The notes beneath the pieces are model-generated. The model was not told the DNA's origin, did not search any database, and saw only the letters and a list, made by a program, of their open reading frames with translations. The translations under genes and the position numbers were made by a program. Shown here one piece after another: positions 1 to 9,038 of a stretch of DNA of 64,000 nucleotides. Within the stretch, counting starts at the first letter, position 1. Each line of letters opens with the position of its first letter. Origin of the DNA: Chryseobacterium piperi (GTDB lineage: Bacteria; Bacteroidota; Bacteroidia; Flavobacteriales; Weeksellaceae); the NCBI RefSeq assembly GCF_002285635.2, contig NZ_CP023049.2:3100001-3164000 (forward strand). Direction: 5' to 3'.

Positions 1-846
1 TTAATCAAACTGAGACAATTAGTTAAATTAGGACAATCTGAGGATCTTGCAGGGCTTAACGAATCAAGAGTTCGTTCTTTCAGTGAAATCTACCAAAAAT
101 ACCACTATATAGGTAAAGGAGCTTTGGTTATTTTAGCCATTCTTGCTACCTATGGAATCTGGAACTGGTTAATGTGGATCGGTGTTTACAAAGGGTATAA
201 GCCTGAACAGCCTATCTACTTCTCACACAAAATCCACGCTGGAGAACAAAAAATTGACTGTCAGTTATGTCACTCTAGTGCTAAATATGGTAAGGTATCT
301 GAGATCCCCTCTATGAACGTTTGTATGAACTGTCACAGAACGATCTCTGAATACAACGCAAACCATTATATGGAGCCTGGAAAAGATAAGGCATTCTATG
401 ACGGGGAGATCCAGAAAATCTACGCAGCAACAGGATGGAATCCTGAAAAACAGCAGTACACTGGTAAAACTCAGCCTGTAGAATGGACTAGAATCCACAA
501 CATGCCGGATTTCGTATACTTTAACCACTCTCAGCACGTAGTAGCAGGTGAACAAGCGATCATCAATTCTTTCAACAAGAAGAATCCAAATAACAAAATT
601 GATGTTGTTTGTAAAGCTTGTCACGGAAAAATAGATACAATGAATGTTGTTCAAATGGCTAATGACTTCACTATGGGATGGTGTATTGAATGTCACAGAA
701 CTACGGAAGTTGACATGAACAACGGTTATAATAAAGAGTACTTCAAGAATCTACATGACAAGTTGAAAAAACAATACCCTAAAGATGGTGGTAAGATTAC
801 TGTAGATGCAATTGGAGGTCTTGAGTGTGGTAAATGTCATTATTAA
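1..846 (+). CDS. actA: ActA, pentahaem cytochrome c of alternative complex III (5' partial)
   Basis: The reading frame is open from base 1, so the N-terminus lies before the window; the first in-window initiator-like codon (TTG at 124) is internal. Five CxxCH haem-binding motifs are visible (CQLCH near 259-273, then CMNCH, CKACH, CIECH and CGKCH at the very end), matching the pentahaem ActA subunit. A hydrophobic segment around bases 121-180 (LVILAILATYGIWNWLMW) is a membrane anchor placing the haem domain in the periplasm. ActA takes electrons from the ActB Fe-S clusters and passes them toward terminal oxidases. It is followed after 22 bp by actB. Family assignment is firm from haem count plus operon context; the missing N-terminal part cannot be judged. 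Confidence 0.93.
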   Translation, partial: LIKLRQLVKLGQSEDLAGLNESRVRSFSEIYQKYHYIGKGALVILAILATYGIWNWLMWIGVYKGYKPEQPIYFSHKIHAGEQKIDCQLCHSSAKYGKVSEIPSMNVCMNCHRTISEYNANHYMEPGKDKAFYDGEIQKIYAATGWNPEKQQYTGKTQPVEWTRIHNMPDFVYFNHSQHVVAGEQAIINSFNKKNPNNKIDVVCKACHGKIDTMNVVQMANDFTMGWCIECHRTTEVDMNNGYNKEYFKNLHDKLKKQYPKDGGKITVDAIGGLECGKCHY

Positions 847-868
847 TAACTAAAAATTAGAAGTATAA

Positions 869-3800
869 ATGGCTTCAAACAAAATACAATTTAGAAGTAT
901 TCATGAACTTAAAGACCCAGCTTTAAATAATAAGCTGGCTCAGAAAGAGTTTCAGGAAGAAATTCCGGTAGAAGATTTCCTTGGAGATGCTGAACAAAAC
1001 GGATCAAGTACTTCAAGAAGAGATTTCTTAAAGTTATTAGGATTTTCTACAGCAGCGGTAACACTAGCGGCTTGTGAAGCTCCGGTAATTAAAACGATTC
1101 CTTATGTGGTAAAACCTCATGATATTATTCCGGGGGTTCCTAATTACTACGCTTCAACATATTTCGATGGTTTCGATTTTGCTAGTGTTTTAGTAAAAAC
1201 CCGTGAAGGAAGACCTATTAAAATTGATCCAAACCCGGCAGCAGGTGATTTAGGTAAAACTAACGCAAGAGCTCAGGCAAGTGTACTTTCTCTTTATGAT
1301 AATGATAAAGTAAAACAGCCTAAGTTAGACAGTAAAGACGAAACTTTCGATAAAGTAGATGATTTCGTTCTTAAAGGTTTAGCAGAAGCTCAGGCAGCTG
1401 GCAAAAAGATTGTTCTTTTATCTCAGTCTTTTGCATCACCAACTTTCAAAAAGTTGTTTGCTGAATTCAAAGCTAAATATCCTACAGCTGAGCTTGTAAC
1501 TTATGATGCTTTCCCTTACTCTGCTGCATTAGATGCTGCTCAGGAAGTGTTCGGACAAAGAGCATTACCGGTTTACGATCTTAAAGGTTCAGAATTGGTT
1601 GTTTCTTTCCAGGCAGATTTCTTAGGAGATTACAATGCTGCAAGTTTAGAAACTTCTTATGCAGAAGCTAGAAAACCGGGAGCAAGCATGTTAAGACACA
1701 TTCAGGTTGAATCCAATATGTCTTTAACAGGAGCTAACGCTGACTCAAGATACAGACTAAAACCAAGTGCAGTAAACAAAACATTAGTTGAGGTTTATAA
1801 CGCTATTGTAGGTGGAGGTGCTGCTTCTGATAAAGTGGCTGCTGAAATCGTTAAAGAATTACAGGCTAAAGGCAGCAAAGCTGTTGTATTAGCTGACGGT
1901 TCTAAAGGAGCTCAGGTTCTGGCACACTTAATTAACCAAAAATTAGGTTCAGTAGCTTTCACAGGTAAAGCTAACTTCTTAAAAGAATTTGATAAAGCAA
2001 GATACCAGGAATTCTTAGGATGGGTAAACGCAGGACAGGTTGGTGTATTGATCACAAACAACGTAGATCCTATTTACTCTCATCCAAAAGGAGAAGATTT
2101 CAAAAAATCTTTAACTAAAGTTCCTTATGTAATTGCTGTTGCAGATAAGAAAAATGAAATGTATAAGGCAGCGAAAGCTGTAATTCCTGTAGCTAACTGG
2201 CTAGAGTCTTGGGGAGATATGGAACCTCAGACAGGAGTATATACATTAATGCAGCCAACTATCCAGAAAATTTATAAATCAAGACAGATTGAAGAATCTT
2301 TATTGGTTTGGAAAAATGGTAAAAACAATGCTGCCAATAATTACTATGACTATTTAAAAGGAAGTGCAGCTTCTATCTTAGGAAGTACTTCTTTTAACAA
2401 GGCCTTATATAATGGTATTGTTCCTTCAAATAACGCAACAACGTTATCTTATTCAGGAGGAAATGCTGCTCAGGCTCTTGCTGAATTAGGGAATTTTAAA
2501 GCTTCTGATTTAGAATTAGTATTATATACTAAGACTTCTATCGGAGATGGTACTCAGGCAAACAACCCTTGGTTGCAGGAATTACCGGATCCATTGACTA
2601 GAATGTCTTGGGATAACTATTTGACAATTTCACCTAAAGACGCAGAAAGATTAGGAATAGAAAACGATCTTAATGCTAGAATGCAGTTAGATGGTTCTAT
2701 TGTAAATCTTACAGTAAACGGCGTAGTAATAAAAGATGTTCCTGTATTTATCCAACCAGGTCAGGCAGACGGATCAGTAGGTCTTGCACTTGGATATGGT
2801 AAAAAGAATTCCGGAGCTACTGCTGATACAGGAGTAAATGCATATCCTTTATTTGATGGTTCTAATTTGGTGATATCAAACGCTAAAATAGAAAAAACAG
2901 GTGAAGATCATGAGTTTGCGGGTATCCAGCTTCAGAACACCCTAATGGGTCGTTACGAAATTGCTAAAGAAGTTCCTCTTACAGAGTACCTGAATGTAGC
3001 ATTCGATGACGAGCACAAAGGATGGAACAAGCCTTTGGAATACCAGACAATCAGTGGAGCTCTTCCGGCAAGAAAAATTGACCTTTGGGATGCTTTTGAC
3101 GATACAGACGGTCCTCACTTCAACTTATCTATCGACTTAAACTCTTGTACTGGTTGTGGAGCATGTATTATTGCTTGTCAGGCAGAAAACAACGTTCCTG
3201 TTGTAGGTAAAGAAGAGATCAGAATGTCAAGAGATATGTACTGGTTAAGAATTGACCGTTACTACTCTGCTAAAGAAAAAATTGAAACAAAAGAAGGTAT
3301 TGAGAGAGGATTAAATGTTCCTAACTTATACGATATTCTAATTGAGCCTAATGAAAGTCCTGATGTCATTTTCCAACCGGTAATGTGTCAGCACTGTAAC
3401 CACGCTCCATGTGAAACAGTATGTCCGGTAGCGGCTACTTCTCATGGTAAGCAAGGTCAAAACCATATGGCATACAACAGATGTATCGGTACAAGATATT
3501 GTGCAAACAACTGTCCATACAAAGTAAGACGTTTCAATTGGTTTACATATAACCTAAATGACAAGTTCGATTTCAATATGAATAACGACCTTGGAAGAAT
3601 GGTACTAAACCCGGATGTTGTTGTAAGAACAAGAGGGGTTATGGAGAAATGTTCAATGTGTATCCAGGAGACTCAAGCTACAATCTTAGCTGCTAAGAGA
3701 GAAAACAGAAAAGTAACTGACAATGAATTTAAAAATTCTTGTGCTTGTGCTGCTGCTTGTTCTACCGGAGCAATGACGTTTGGAGACATGAATGATAAAG

Positions 3801-3916
3801 AATCTGAAGTAAGAAAATTATATTCTAGCAACAGAAGATATTATTTACTTGAAGAGATCGGAACCAAGCCAAATGTGTTCTATCACACTAAAGTAAGAAA
3901 CAGAGTAGAAAAATAA
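869..3916 (+). CDS. actB: ActB, molybdopterin-oxidoreductase-like Fe-S subunit of alternative complex III
   Basis: 1015 residues. A Tat-like motif (SRRDFLKLLGF) lies near residues 49-59, followed by a hydrophobic stretch and a cysteine, pointing to export. The first ~740 residues resemble a molybdopterin oxidoreductase large subunit, which in ActB is known to lack the cofactor. The C-terminal part is a ferredoxin-like domain with cysteine clusters near residues 760-771 (CTGCGACIIAC), ~838-850 (CQHCNHAPCETVCP), ~872-884 and ~927-962, consistent with three 4Fe-4S and one 3Fe-4S centres. It wires electrons from the quinol-oxidising membrane subunits to the ActA haems. One small oddity: the last cysteine is followed by Ser (CSTGA) where the ferredoxin pattern usually has Pro. 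Second gene of the act operon. Confidence 0.95.
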   Translation: MASNKIQFRSIHELKDPALNNKLAQKEFQEEIPVEDFLGDAEQNGSSTSRRDFLKLLGFSTAAVTLAACEAPVIKTIPYVVKPHDIIPGVPNYYASTYFDGFDFASVLVKTREGRPIKIDPNPAAGDLGKTNARAQASVLSLYDNDKVKQPKLDSKDETFDKVDDFVLKGLAEAQAAGKKIVLLSQSFASPTFKKLFAEFKAKYPTAELVTYDAFPYSAALDAAQEVFGQRALPVYDLKGSELVVSFQADFLGDYNAASLETSYAEARKPGASMLRHIQVESNMSLTGANADSRYRLKPSAVNKTLVEVYNAIVGGGAASDKVAAEIVKELQAKGSKAVVLADGSKGAQVLAHLINQKLGSVAFTGKANFLKEFDKARYQEFLGWVNAGQVGVLITNNVDPIYSHPKGEDFKKSLTKVPYVIAVADKKNEMYKAAKAVIPVANWLESWGDMEPQTGVYTLMQPTIQKIYKSRQIEESLLVWKNGKNNAANNYYDYLKGSAASILGSTSFNKALYNGIVPSNNATTLSYSGGNAAQALAELGNFKASDLELVLYTKTSIGDGTQANNPWLQELPDPLTRMSWDNYLTISPKDAERLGIENDLNARMQLDGSIVNLTVNGVVIKDVPVFIQPGQADGSVGLALGYGKKNSGATADTGVNAYPLFDGSNLVISNAKIEKTGEDHEFAGIQLQNTLMGRYEIAKEVPLTEYLNVAFDDEHKGWNKPLEYQTISGALPARKIDLWDAFDDTDGPHFNLSIDLNSCTGCGACIIACQAENNVPVVGKEEIRMSRDMYWLRIDRYYSAKEKIETKEGIERGLNVPNLYDILIEPNESPDVIFQPVMCQHCNHAPCETVCPVAATSHGKQGQNHMAYNRCIGTRYCANNCPYKVRRFNWFTYNLNDKFDFNMNNDLGRMVLNPDVVVRTRGVMEKCSMCIQETQATILAAKRENRKVTDNEFKNSCACAAACSTGAMTFGDMNDKESEVRKLYSSNRRYYLLEEIGTKPNVFYHTKVRNRVEK

Positions 3917-3941
3917 AGTTTAAATAATAAATAGGTAAAAA

Positions 3942-5339
3942 ATGTCAGGACATTACGAAGCTCCGATAAGGGAACCTCTAATTATTGGTCACAAAACTTA
4001 TCACGATATCACAGAAGATATTGCACGACCTATCGAAGAAAGAGCAGGTAAATTATGGTGGGTATCACTATATGCAGCACTAGTTCTATTCATCTATGGA
4101 TTCGGGTGTATCGCTTATACTATCGGAACAGGTATTGGAGCATGGGGGCTTAACAGAACTATTAACTGGGGTTGGGATATTACCAACTTCGTATGGTGGG
4201 TAGGTATTGGTCACGCCGGAACCCTAATCTCAGCAGTATTATTATTATTTAGACAGCGTTGGAGAATGTCTGTAAACCGTTCAGCTGAAGCGATGACAAT
4301 CTTCGCAGTTGTACAGGCGGCCATCTTCCCTGTAATCCACATGGGTAGAGTTTGGGTAGGATACTGGGTATTCCCTCTTCCTAACCAGTTTGGTTCTCTT
4401 TGGGGGAACTTCAACTCTCCTCTACTTTGGGACGTATTTGCGATCTCTACGTATTTCTCAGTATCTACGGTATTCTGGTTCATGGGATTAATTCCTGACT
4501 TTGCAATGATCAGAGATAGAGCAAAAACTCCTTGGACAAGAAAAATTTATACATTCCTAGCATTCGGTTGGGGTGGTAAAGCAAAACACTGGCAGAGATT
4601 CGAAGAATTATCTTTGGTATTAGCAGGTTTGGCAACTCCACTTGTATTCTCAGTACACACTACCGTATCTTTTGACTTCGCAACTTCGGTTATTAAAGGA
4701 TGGCACTCTACAATCTACCCTCCTTACTTCGTTGCCGGTGCGATTTTCTCAGGATTTGCAATGGTACAAACACTATTGTTAATTGCAAGAAAAGTTTGTC
4801 ACCTTGAAGACTACATTACTATGTATCATATTGAAATTATGAACATCGTAATCGTTGTAACCGGTGGTATGGTAACTGTAGCTTATGCAACAGAATATTT
4901 CATCGGATGGTATTCAGGATCTAGATTTGAAGACTTTACATATCTATCTCCAGGTGCTGCAACAGGACCTTACTGGTGGGCTTTCTGGGCTTTAATTACT
5001 TGTAACTTAATCATCCCAGCTTCTTTCTGGTTCAAAAAAGCAAGAACGAATATTATCTGGACATTTATTGTTGCATTAATCATCAACATCGGTATGTGGT
5101 TTGAGCGTTTTGATATTATCGTTATCAACCTTTCAAGAGATTACTTGCCAGGATCATGGACGATGTTTAAGCCAACGATTATTGACGTGGGTGTATATTT
5201 AGGAACAATCGGATTCTTCTCTGTATTATTCTTATTATACGCAAGAACATTCCCTGTAATTGCACAGGCTGAATTAAAATCGATTTTGAAAATCTCAGGT
5301 GAAACTTATAAAGCAAAAGAAGGAGATGAGCACCACTAA
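3942..5339 (+). CDS. actC: ActC, NrfD-like quinol-interacting membrane subunit
   Basis: 465 residues with about ten hydrophobic transmembrane segments and a soluble N-terminus (MSGHYEAPIREPLIIGHKTY). It matches the NrfD/PsrC family subunit of alternative complex III, which binds menaquinol in the membrane and pairs with ActB. The gene starts 25 bp after actB and its 3' end overlaps the start of actD by 14 bp, so the two are probably translationally coupled. Its length is normal for the family. Confidence 0.95.
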   Translation: MSGHYEAPIREPLIIGHKTYHDITEDIARPIEERAGKLWWVSLYAALVLFIYGFGCIAYTIGTGIGAWGLNRTINWGWDITNFVWWVGIGHAGTLISAVLLLFRQRWRMSVNRSAEAMTIFAVVQAAIFPVIHMGRVWVGYWVFPLPNQFGSLWGNFNSPLLWDVFAISTYFSVSTVFWFMGLIPDFAMIRDRAKTPWTRKIYTFLAFGWGGKAKHWQRFEELSLVLAGLATPLVFSVHTTVSFDFATSVIKGWHSTIYPPYFVAGAIFSGFAMVQTLLLIARKVCHLEDYITMYHIEIMNIVIVVTGGMVTVAYATEYFIGWYSGSRFEDFTYLSPGAATGPYWWAFWALITCNLIIPASFWFKKARTNIIWTFIVALIINIGMWFERFDIIVINLSRDYLPGSWTMFKPTIIDVGVYLGTIGFFSVLFLLYARTFPVIAQAELKSILKISGETYKAKEGDEHH

Positions 5340-5847
5340 AATTGTATACGGACTTTATGCGGACGACGACGATTTAATGAACGGCGTTAAAGCATTCAAT
5401 GATAAAGGAATAACGATAAACGAAGTTTATACTCCATTTCCTGTTCACGGACTAGACAAAGCTTTAGGTTTAAAGAAAACCAGAATCTCTGATGCAGCAT
5501 TTATCTACGCCCTTTACGGTGTTACAATCGGTGCAACAGTAACCTGGTATGTAATGAATCATGACTGGCCTCAAAATATTGGTGGTAAACCAGCTTTTGA
5601 TTGGGGACACAACATGCCGGCATTCGTAGTTCCAATGTTTGAATTAATGGTATTCTGTGCAGCTCACATGATGTCTCTTACTTTCTTAGTAAGAAATAAG
5701 ATGTATCCAGGAGCTCCTGCACAAAACCCGGATCCAAGAACTACTGATGATAAGTTTATGATGGAATTTGTAACTGAAGATGTAGAATCAGTAAAACAGT
5801 TGCTTATTGAAACTGGAGTTGAAGAAATAACTGTTAAAGATGCTTAA
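5326..5847 (+). CDS. actD: ActD, DUF3341 membrane subunit of alternative complex III
   Basis: The chosen start is the ATG at 5326 (MSTTKIVYGLYADDDDL), which begins inside the last codons of actC; an in-frame ATG at 5299 would add only a lysine-rich nine-residue extension and deepen the overlap. The protein has 173 residues: an N-terminal soluble alpha/beta domain with the DUF3341 signature (VYGLY.D...L) and two central transmembrane helices (about residues 62-80 and 100-120). It is a structural subunit of the complex anchored on the cytoplasmic side. Position between actC and actE is the standard order. Confidence 0.93.
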   Translation: MSTTKIVYGLYADDDDLMNGVKAFNDKGITINEVYTPFPVHGLDKALGLKKTRISDAAFIYALYGVTIGATVTWYVMNHDWPQNIGGKPAFDWGHNMPAFVVPMFELMVFCAAHMMSLTFLVRNKMYPGAPAQNPDPRTTDDKFMMEFVTEDVESVKQLLIETGVEEITVKDA

Positions 5848-5848
5848 A

Positions 5849-6526
5849 ATGAAAAAGAATGTATTAAGAATTACAGCAGTTTTAGGTTTAACAACGATTT
5901 TACTTAATTCTTGCGGACCAAAAGACAATGCACCATTGGTATATTTTCCCGATATGTATTTTCCAGTAGCTTATGATCCATTGATGAAAGCTCAGGATGC
6001 TTATTCAGATCATGAAAACGAAATTCCAGCATTTGTTAAAAATAGTTTTGCAACAGGACTTGCTCCCGTAGAAGGGAGTGTAGCTCAAAATAAAGACGGA
6101 ATTTTTGAAGAAGGTTTACTTCCGAGAAATGTAGATGAATATAATACAGGATACGATGCATCAAAAAAAATGACAACCTCTCCCCTAAATCCTGCTAATG
6201 CAGCAAAGGATATAGAAAGAGGACAGATGTTATTTGATCGTACTTGTGCAGCATGCCACGGAACTGGAGGTGATGGACAAGGACCAATCGTACAAAGCGG
6301 TGCTTTCTCTGGTGTACCTAACTACGCTGATAGAGAACTTACTGTTGGATCTGTTCATTATGTATTAACAAACGGTAGAAATGCAATGGGTTCTTATGCA
6401 GGACAATTAAACGCAGGAGACAGATGGAGAGTTGCTATGTATGTAATGAGTGCCTTTAAAAAAGGTGCAGCAGCCCCAGCAGCAGCTTCAGCAGCAAAAA
6501 CAGATTCTACCGCAACTAAAAAATAA
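5849..6526 (+). CDS. actE: ActE, monohaem cytochrome c lipoprotein of alternative complex III
   Basis: 225 residues from the ATG at 5849; an ATG at 5840 would overlap actD by 8 bp and add three residues. The signal peptide ends in a lipobox (LLNSCG), so the protein is probably lipid-anchored on the periplasmic side. A single haem motif CAACH sits near residue 133, followed by the GTGGDGQGP loop usual in class I cytochromes c; a distal Met (probably within NAMGSY) is the likely axial ligand. The C-terminus is an Ala-rich tail. It is an electron carrier between the complex and its acceptor. Confidence 0.93.
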   Translation: MKKNVLRITAVLGLTTILLNSCGPKDNAPLVYFPDMYFPVAYDPLMKAQDAYSDHENEIPAFVKNSFATGLAPVEGSVAQNKDGIFEEGLLPRNVDEYNTGYDASKKMTTSPLNPANAAKDIERGQMLFDRTCAACHGTGGDGQGPIVQSGAFSGVPNYADRELTVGSVHYVLTNGRNAMGSYAGQLNAGDRWRVAMYVMSAFKKGAAAPAAASAAKTDSTATKK

Positions 6527-6534
6527 GAAAAGAA

Positions 6535-7866
6535 ATGTATAGTTTTTCACCAAAATTAAAATCAACTTCTATAATACTGCTTGTTGTAGGTTTAGTTCTA
6601 TTTGGTATTGGTTTTTTCTTGAATAAAGGAATCAGCACGGAAAAGATTGAACAGATGATGGAAGCTGTTCACGCTTCAGGTCATAATGCTCCTACACATT
6701 CAAGTGAGATGGTAGGTCCTCAGGATCATGCTGCTCATTTAGAACATGCAGAAATGCAAGTTCACAACCAACCTTTAGCATCACTACACTTTGTAGCTGT
6801 ATTTTTCTTTGGAGTAAGTTGTGCAGTATTGTTTTTCTATTGTATTCAGCATGCTTCTCATGCAGGTTGGCCAATTATTATTACAAGAGTAATGGAAGCT
6901 ATTGCTTCTTATATTCCATATGGAGGTGCTATTCTGATCATCCTTATGCTATTGAATATTACGCATAATGGTCACCTTTTTCACTGGATGGATCCCGAGT
7001 TAACCAACCCGGACTCTCCGAAATTTGATGTGATCTTATTTGAGAAGAAAAAGTTCCTTAACATTCCTGCTTATGCATTTAGAACTTTCATATATGTAAT
7101 CGGAGCATCTTTCTTTGCATGGAAATTGAAAGCTCAATCTAAAAAAGTAGATGAAACGAAGTCTAAAGTAGACTATCAGATGCTTTACAGATGGGCAGTA
7201 GGATATATCGCTTTCTTCGGGTTTGCTTCTGCAGCTTGGGCTTGGGACTGGTTGATGTCTATTGACCCTCACTGGTATTCTACAATGTATATCTGGTATT
7301 CAATGGTTAGCTGTCTGGCTAGTGGTATTGCCGTGATCATTTTGATCAGTGTATACCTTAAGAAAAACGGTTTCTTACCTCAGTTCAATGATAACCACTT
7401 ACACGATTTAGGAGTATTCCTTTTCGCAACAAGTATGCTTTGGACATATACATGGTTTGCTCAGTTTATGCTTTACTGGTATGCTAACGTACCGGAAGAG
7501 GTTAACTACTTCTTCGGAAGATTCCAGCACTATTCGCCAACATTCTTGCCAATGCTTATTGTAAACTTCGTATTACCGTTATTGGTATTAGTAAGTAGTA
7601 GCATCAAGAGAAACTACAAAGTAGTTACTGTAATGGCTGTAGTAGTTCTTTTAGGACACATCTTAGATTACTTCAATATGGTGATGCCAGGAACGGTAGG
7701 ACCATACTGGAAAACTCCTGAAGTATTCTTATTGATATTAGGTTCTATCCTATTTATAGTTGGGTTATTTATGTTTACCGTAATGTCAGCATTATCTAAA
7801 CTGAAATTGATTCCTACAGGAAACCCTTACTTACATGAATCTGAAATTTATGAGTATCCTTTCTAA
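6535..7866 (+). CDS. actF: ActF, quinone-binding membrane subunit of alternative complex III
   Basis: 443 residues with about ten transmembrane helices, homologous in layout to ActC; both are membrane halves of the complex. The gene follows actE by 8 bp and is the last of the operon. An unusual feature is a His-rich extramembrane stretch after the first helix (about residues 43-82, with nine His residues: HASGHNAPTHSS through HNQ). The family role is proton and quinone handling; a metal-binding or simply tolerated low-complexity role for the His loop cannot be decided here. Confidence 0.93.
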   Translation: MYSFSPKLKSTSIILLVVGLVLFGIGFFLNKGISTEKIEQMMEAVHASGHNAPTHSSEMVGPQDHAAHLEHAEMQVHNQPLASLHFVAVFFFGVSCAVLFFYCIQHASHAGWPIIITRVMEAIASYIPYGGAILIILMLLNITHNGHLFHWMDPELTNPDSPKFDVILFEKKKFLNIPAYAFRTFIYVIGASFFAWKLKAQSKKVDETKSKVDYQMLYRWAVGYIAFFGFASAAWAWDWLMSIDPHWYSTMYIWYSMVSCLASGIAVIILISVYLKKNGFLPQFNDNHLHDLGVFLFATSMLWTYTWFAQFMLYWYANVPEEVNYFFGRFQHYSPTFLPMLIVNFVLPLLVLVSSSIKRNYKVVTVMAVVVLLGHILDYFNMVMPGTVGPYWKTPEVFLLILGSILFIVGLFMFTVMSALSKLKLIPTGNPYLHESEIYEYPF

Positions 7867-7891
7867 GGACTTGTAACAAAATAAAACTCTA

Positions 7892-7925
7892 AAAGACTGA
7901 TTATTAAATAATCAGTCTTTTTTTA
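7892..7925 (+). terminator. Intrinsic terminator of the act operon
   Basis: A perfect 13-bp stem (7892-7904 with 7908-7920), a three-base loop TAA and a run of T follow actF by 25 bp. No cytochrome oxidase genes follow, so the act transcript ends here. Confidence 0.9.
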
Positions 7926-7971
7926 TGCCACCAATCTATATCTTCATACAAAACATCAAAAACAAATGATC

Positions 7972-8988
7972 ATGAAAAAATTCTTCCTTTTACAAATCTT
8001 ATCTATCTTGTTGTTCCATTTTACGAATGCACAAACCATTACATTTGTTTCCGAGAAGGATAATAAACCATTACCCAAAGTTTCTGTCTTCGGAAAGGAC
8101 GGAAGTATTTTAGCCTTCTCCAATATAGAAGGTAAAATAGATAAACAGACATTGACTCCGGCCCAGGAAAAATTTCAGTTGGTTTATGATAATTTTGTAG
8201 TAGCCACCCTCTCCTATTCTGACTTTAACAACGACATTATAAAAATCAATGATCAGGTAAAAGAAATTGAAACGGTAGTTATTAAAAACAATAAACCTGC
8301 AAAATATATTTTCATAAAAGGCAATTTTAATTCTTATGTCACCGTAAATAATAAACTGAACGGTTATACGGATGGAATCGTTACTTATATTTTTGATAAT
8401 AAAACCAAAAAATTAAAAAGCACCAATGTCCAACAATACAGGATTTACAGAGTAGAGGATCCTAAAAATGAAAAGAAGCAGACTTCAAGTTGGGATTATG
8501 GAAATTCTTTAAAACTTCCAAAACTTAAAAACCTGGGAAATCCTGAAGAGTATAAAACAAAAATAAATACGATTAAAGAACTGAAGGGGAACAGAAAAGA
8601 TGAAATAGAAGTCTCCGGTGCATTATTGCAGGAAAAAGAATTTGCTTTTTTAGGCTATCGGTTCTACGACATCAGAACAGTTTTACATCTTTCCTTTGAA
8701 AAAGACTCTCAAAAAACATTGAAAGATTTTTTAGAATATAATGAACTTACTTTCGTTAAACTAAAACACAAAAGTGAACCTGACTATAATCAGATTCAAG
8801 TATACTCCAATTTTTATCCAACTGAACTTTCGTTTGAAAATGATAATGATGTGCAAAAGGTAAAATTCGACAAAGACAACAGTAACTATACAACTAAGTT
8901 CTGGCAAGACCCTTCTTTTCCAAATATGCAAAGTATTTTCAGTTCTTTTTTCAAAGGAAATCTAAAAGAACAAGAAAATAAAAAATAA
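7972..8988 (+). CDS. Secreted protein with carboxypeptidase-regulatory-like N-terminal domain
   Basis: 338 residues from the ATG at 7972 (MKKFFLLQ); an ATG two codons earlier is possible. A signal peptide ends at TNAQ. The following ~70 residues (ITFVSEKDNKPLPKVSVFGKDG) resemble the CarboxypepD_reg-like beta-sandwich found at the N-terminus of many Bacteroidetes cell-surface proteins. The rest is Lys- and Asn-rich with no recognised catalytic motif. It stands alone between the act terminator and a lipoprotein gene. Function is unknown; an envelope or periplasmic role is inferred from the signal peptide only. Confidence 0.7.
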   Translation: MKKFFLLQILSILLFHFTNAQTITFVSEKDNKPLPKVSVFGKDGSILAFSNIEGKIDKQTLTPAQEKFQLVYDNFVVATLSYSDFNNDIIKINDQVKEIETVVIKNNKPAKYIFIKGNFNSYVTVNNKLNGYTDGIVTYIFDNKTKKLKSTNVQQYRIYRVEDPKNEKKQTSSWDYGNSLKLPKLKNLGNPEEYKTKINTIKELKGNRKDEIEVSGALLQEKEFAFLGYRFYDIRTVLHLSFEKDSQKTLKDFLEYNELTFVKLKHKSEPDYNQIQVYSNFYPTELSFENDNDVQKVKFDKDNSNYTTKFWQDPSFPNMQSIFSSFFKGNLKEQENKK

Positions 8989-9014
8989 AAAATTTCTATT
9001 AATAAAGGTTTTAC

Positions 9015-9022
9015 TAAATTTG
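9015..9022 (+). promoter_or_regulatory. Probable -7 element TAAATTTG
   Basis: Matches the Bacteroidetes TAnnTTTG -7 box and lies 17 bp before the lipoprotein start codon. No convincing TTG is present at the expected -33 distance, so only the -7 half is supported. Confidence 0.5.
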
Positions 9023-9038
9023 TAGCAAACCGAATAAA

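Noticed and set aside
265..696. 143-codon minus-strand reading frame opposite actA
   Set aside because: It is a shadow of the haem-protein gene; composition is not protein-like and no ribosome site or promoter supports it.
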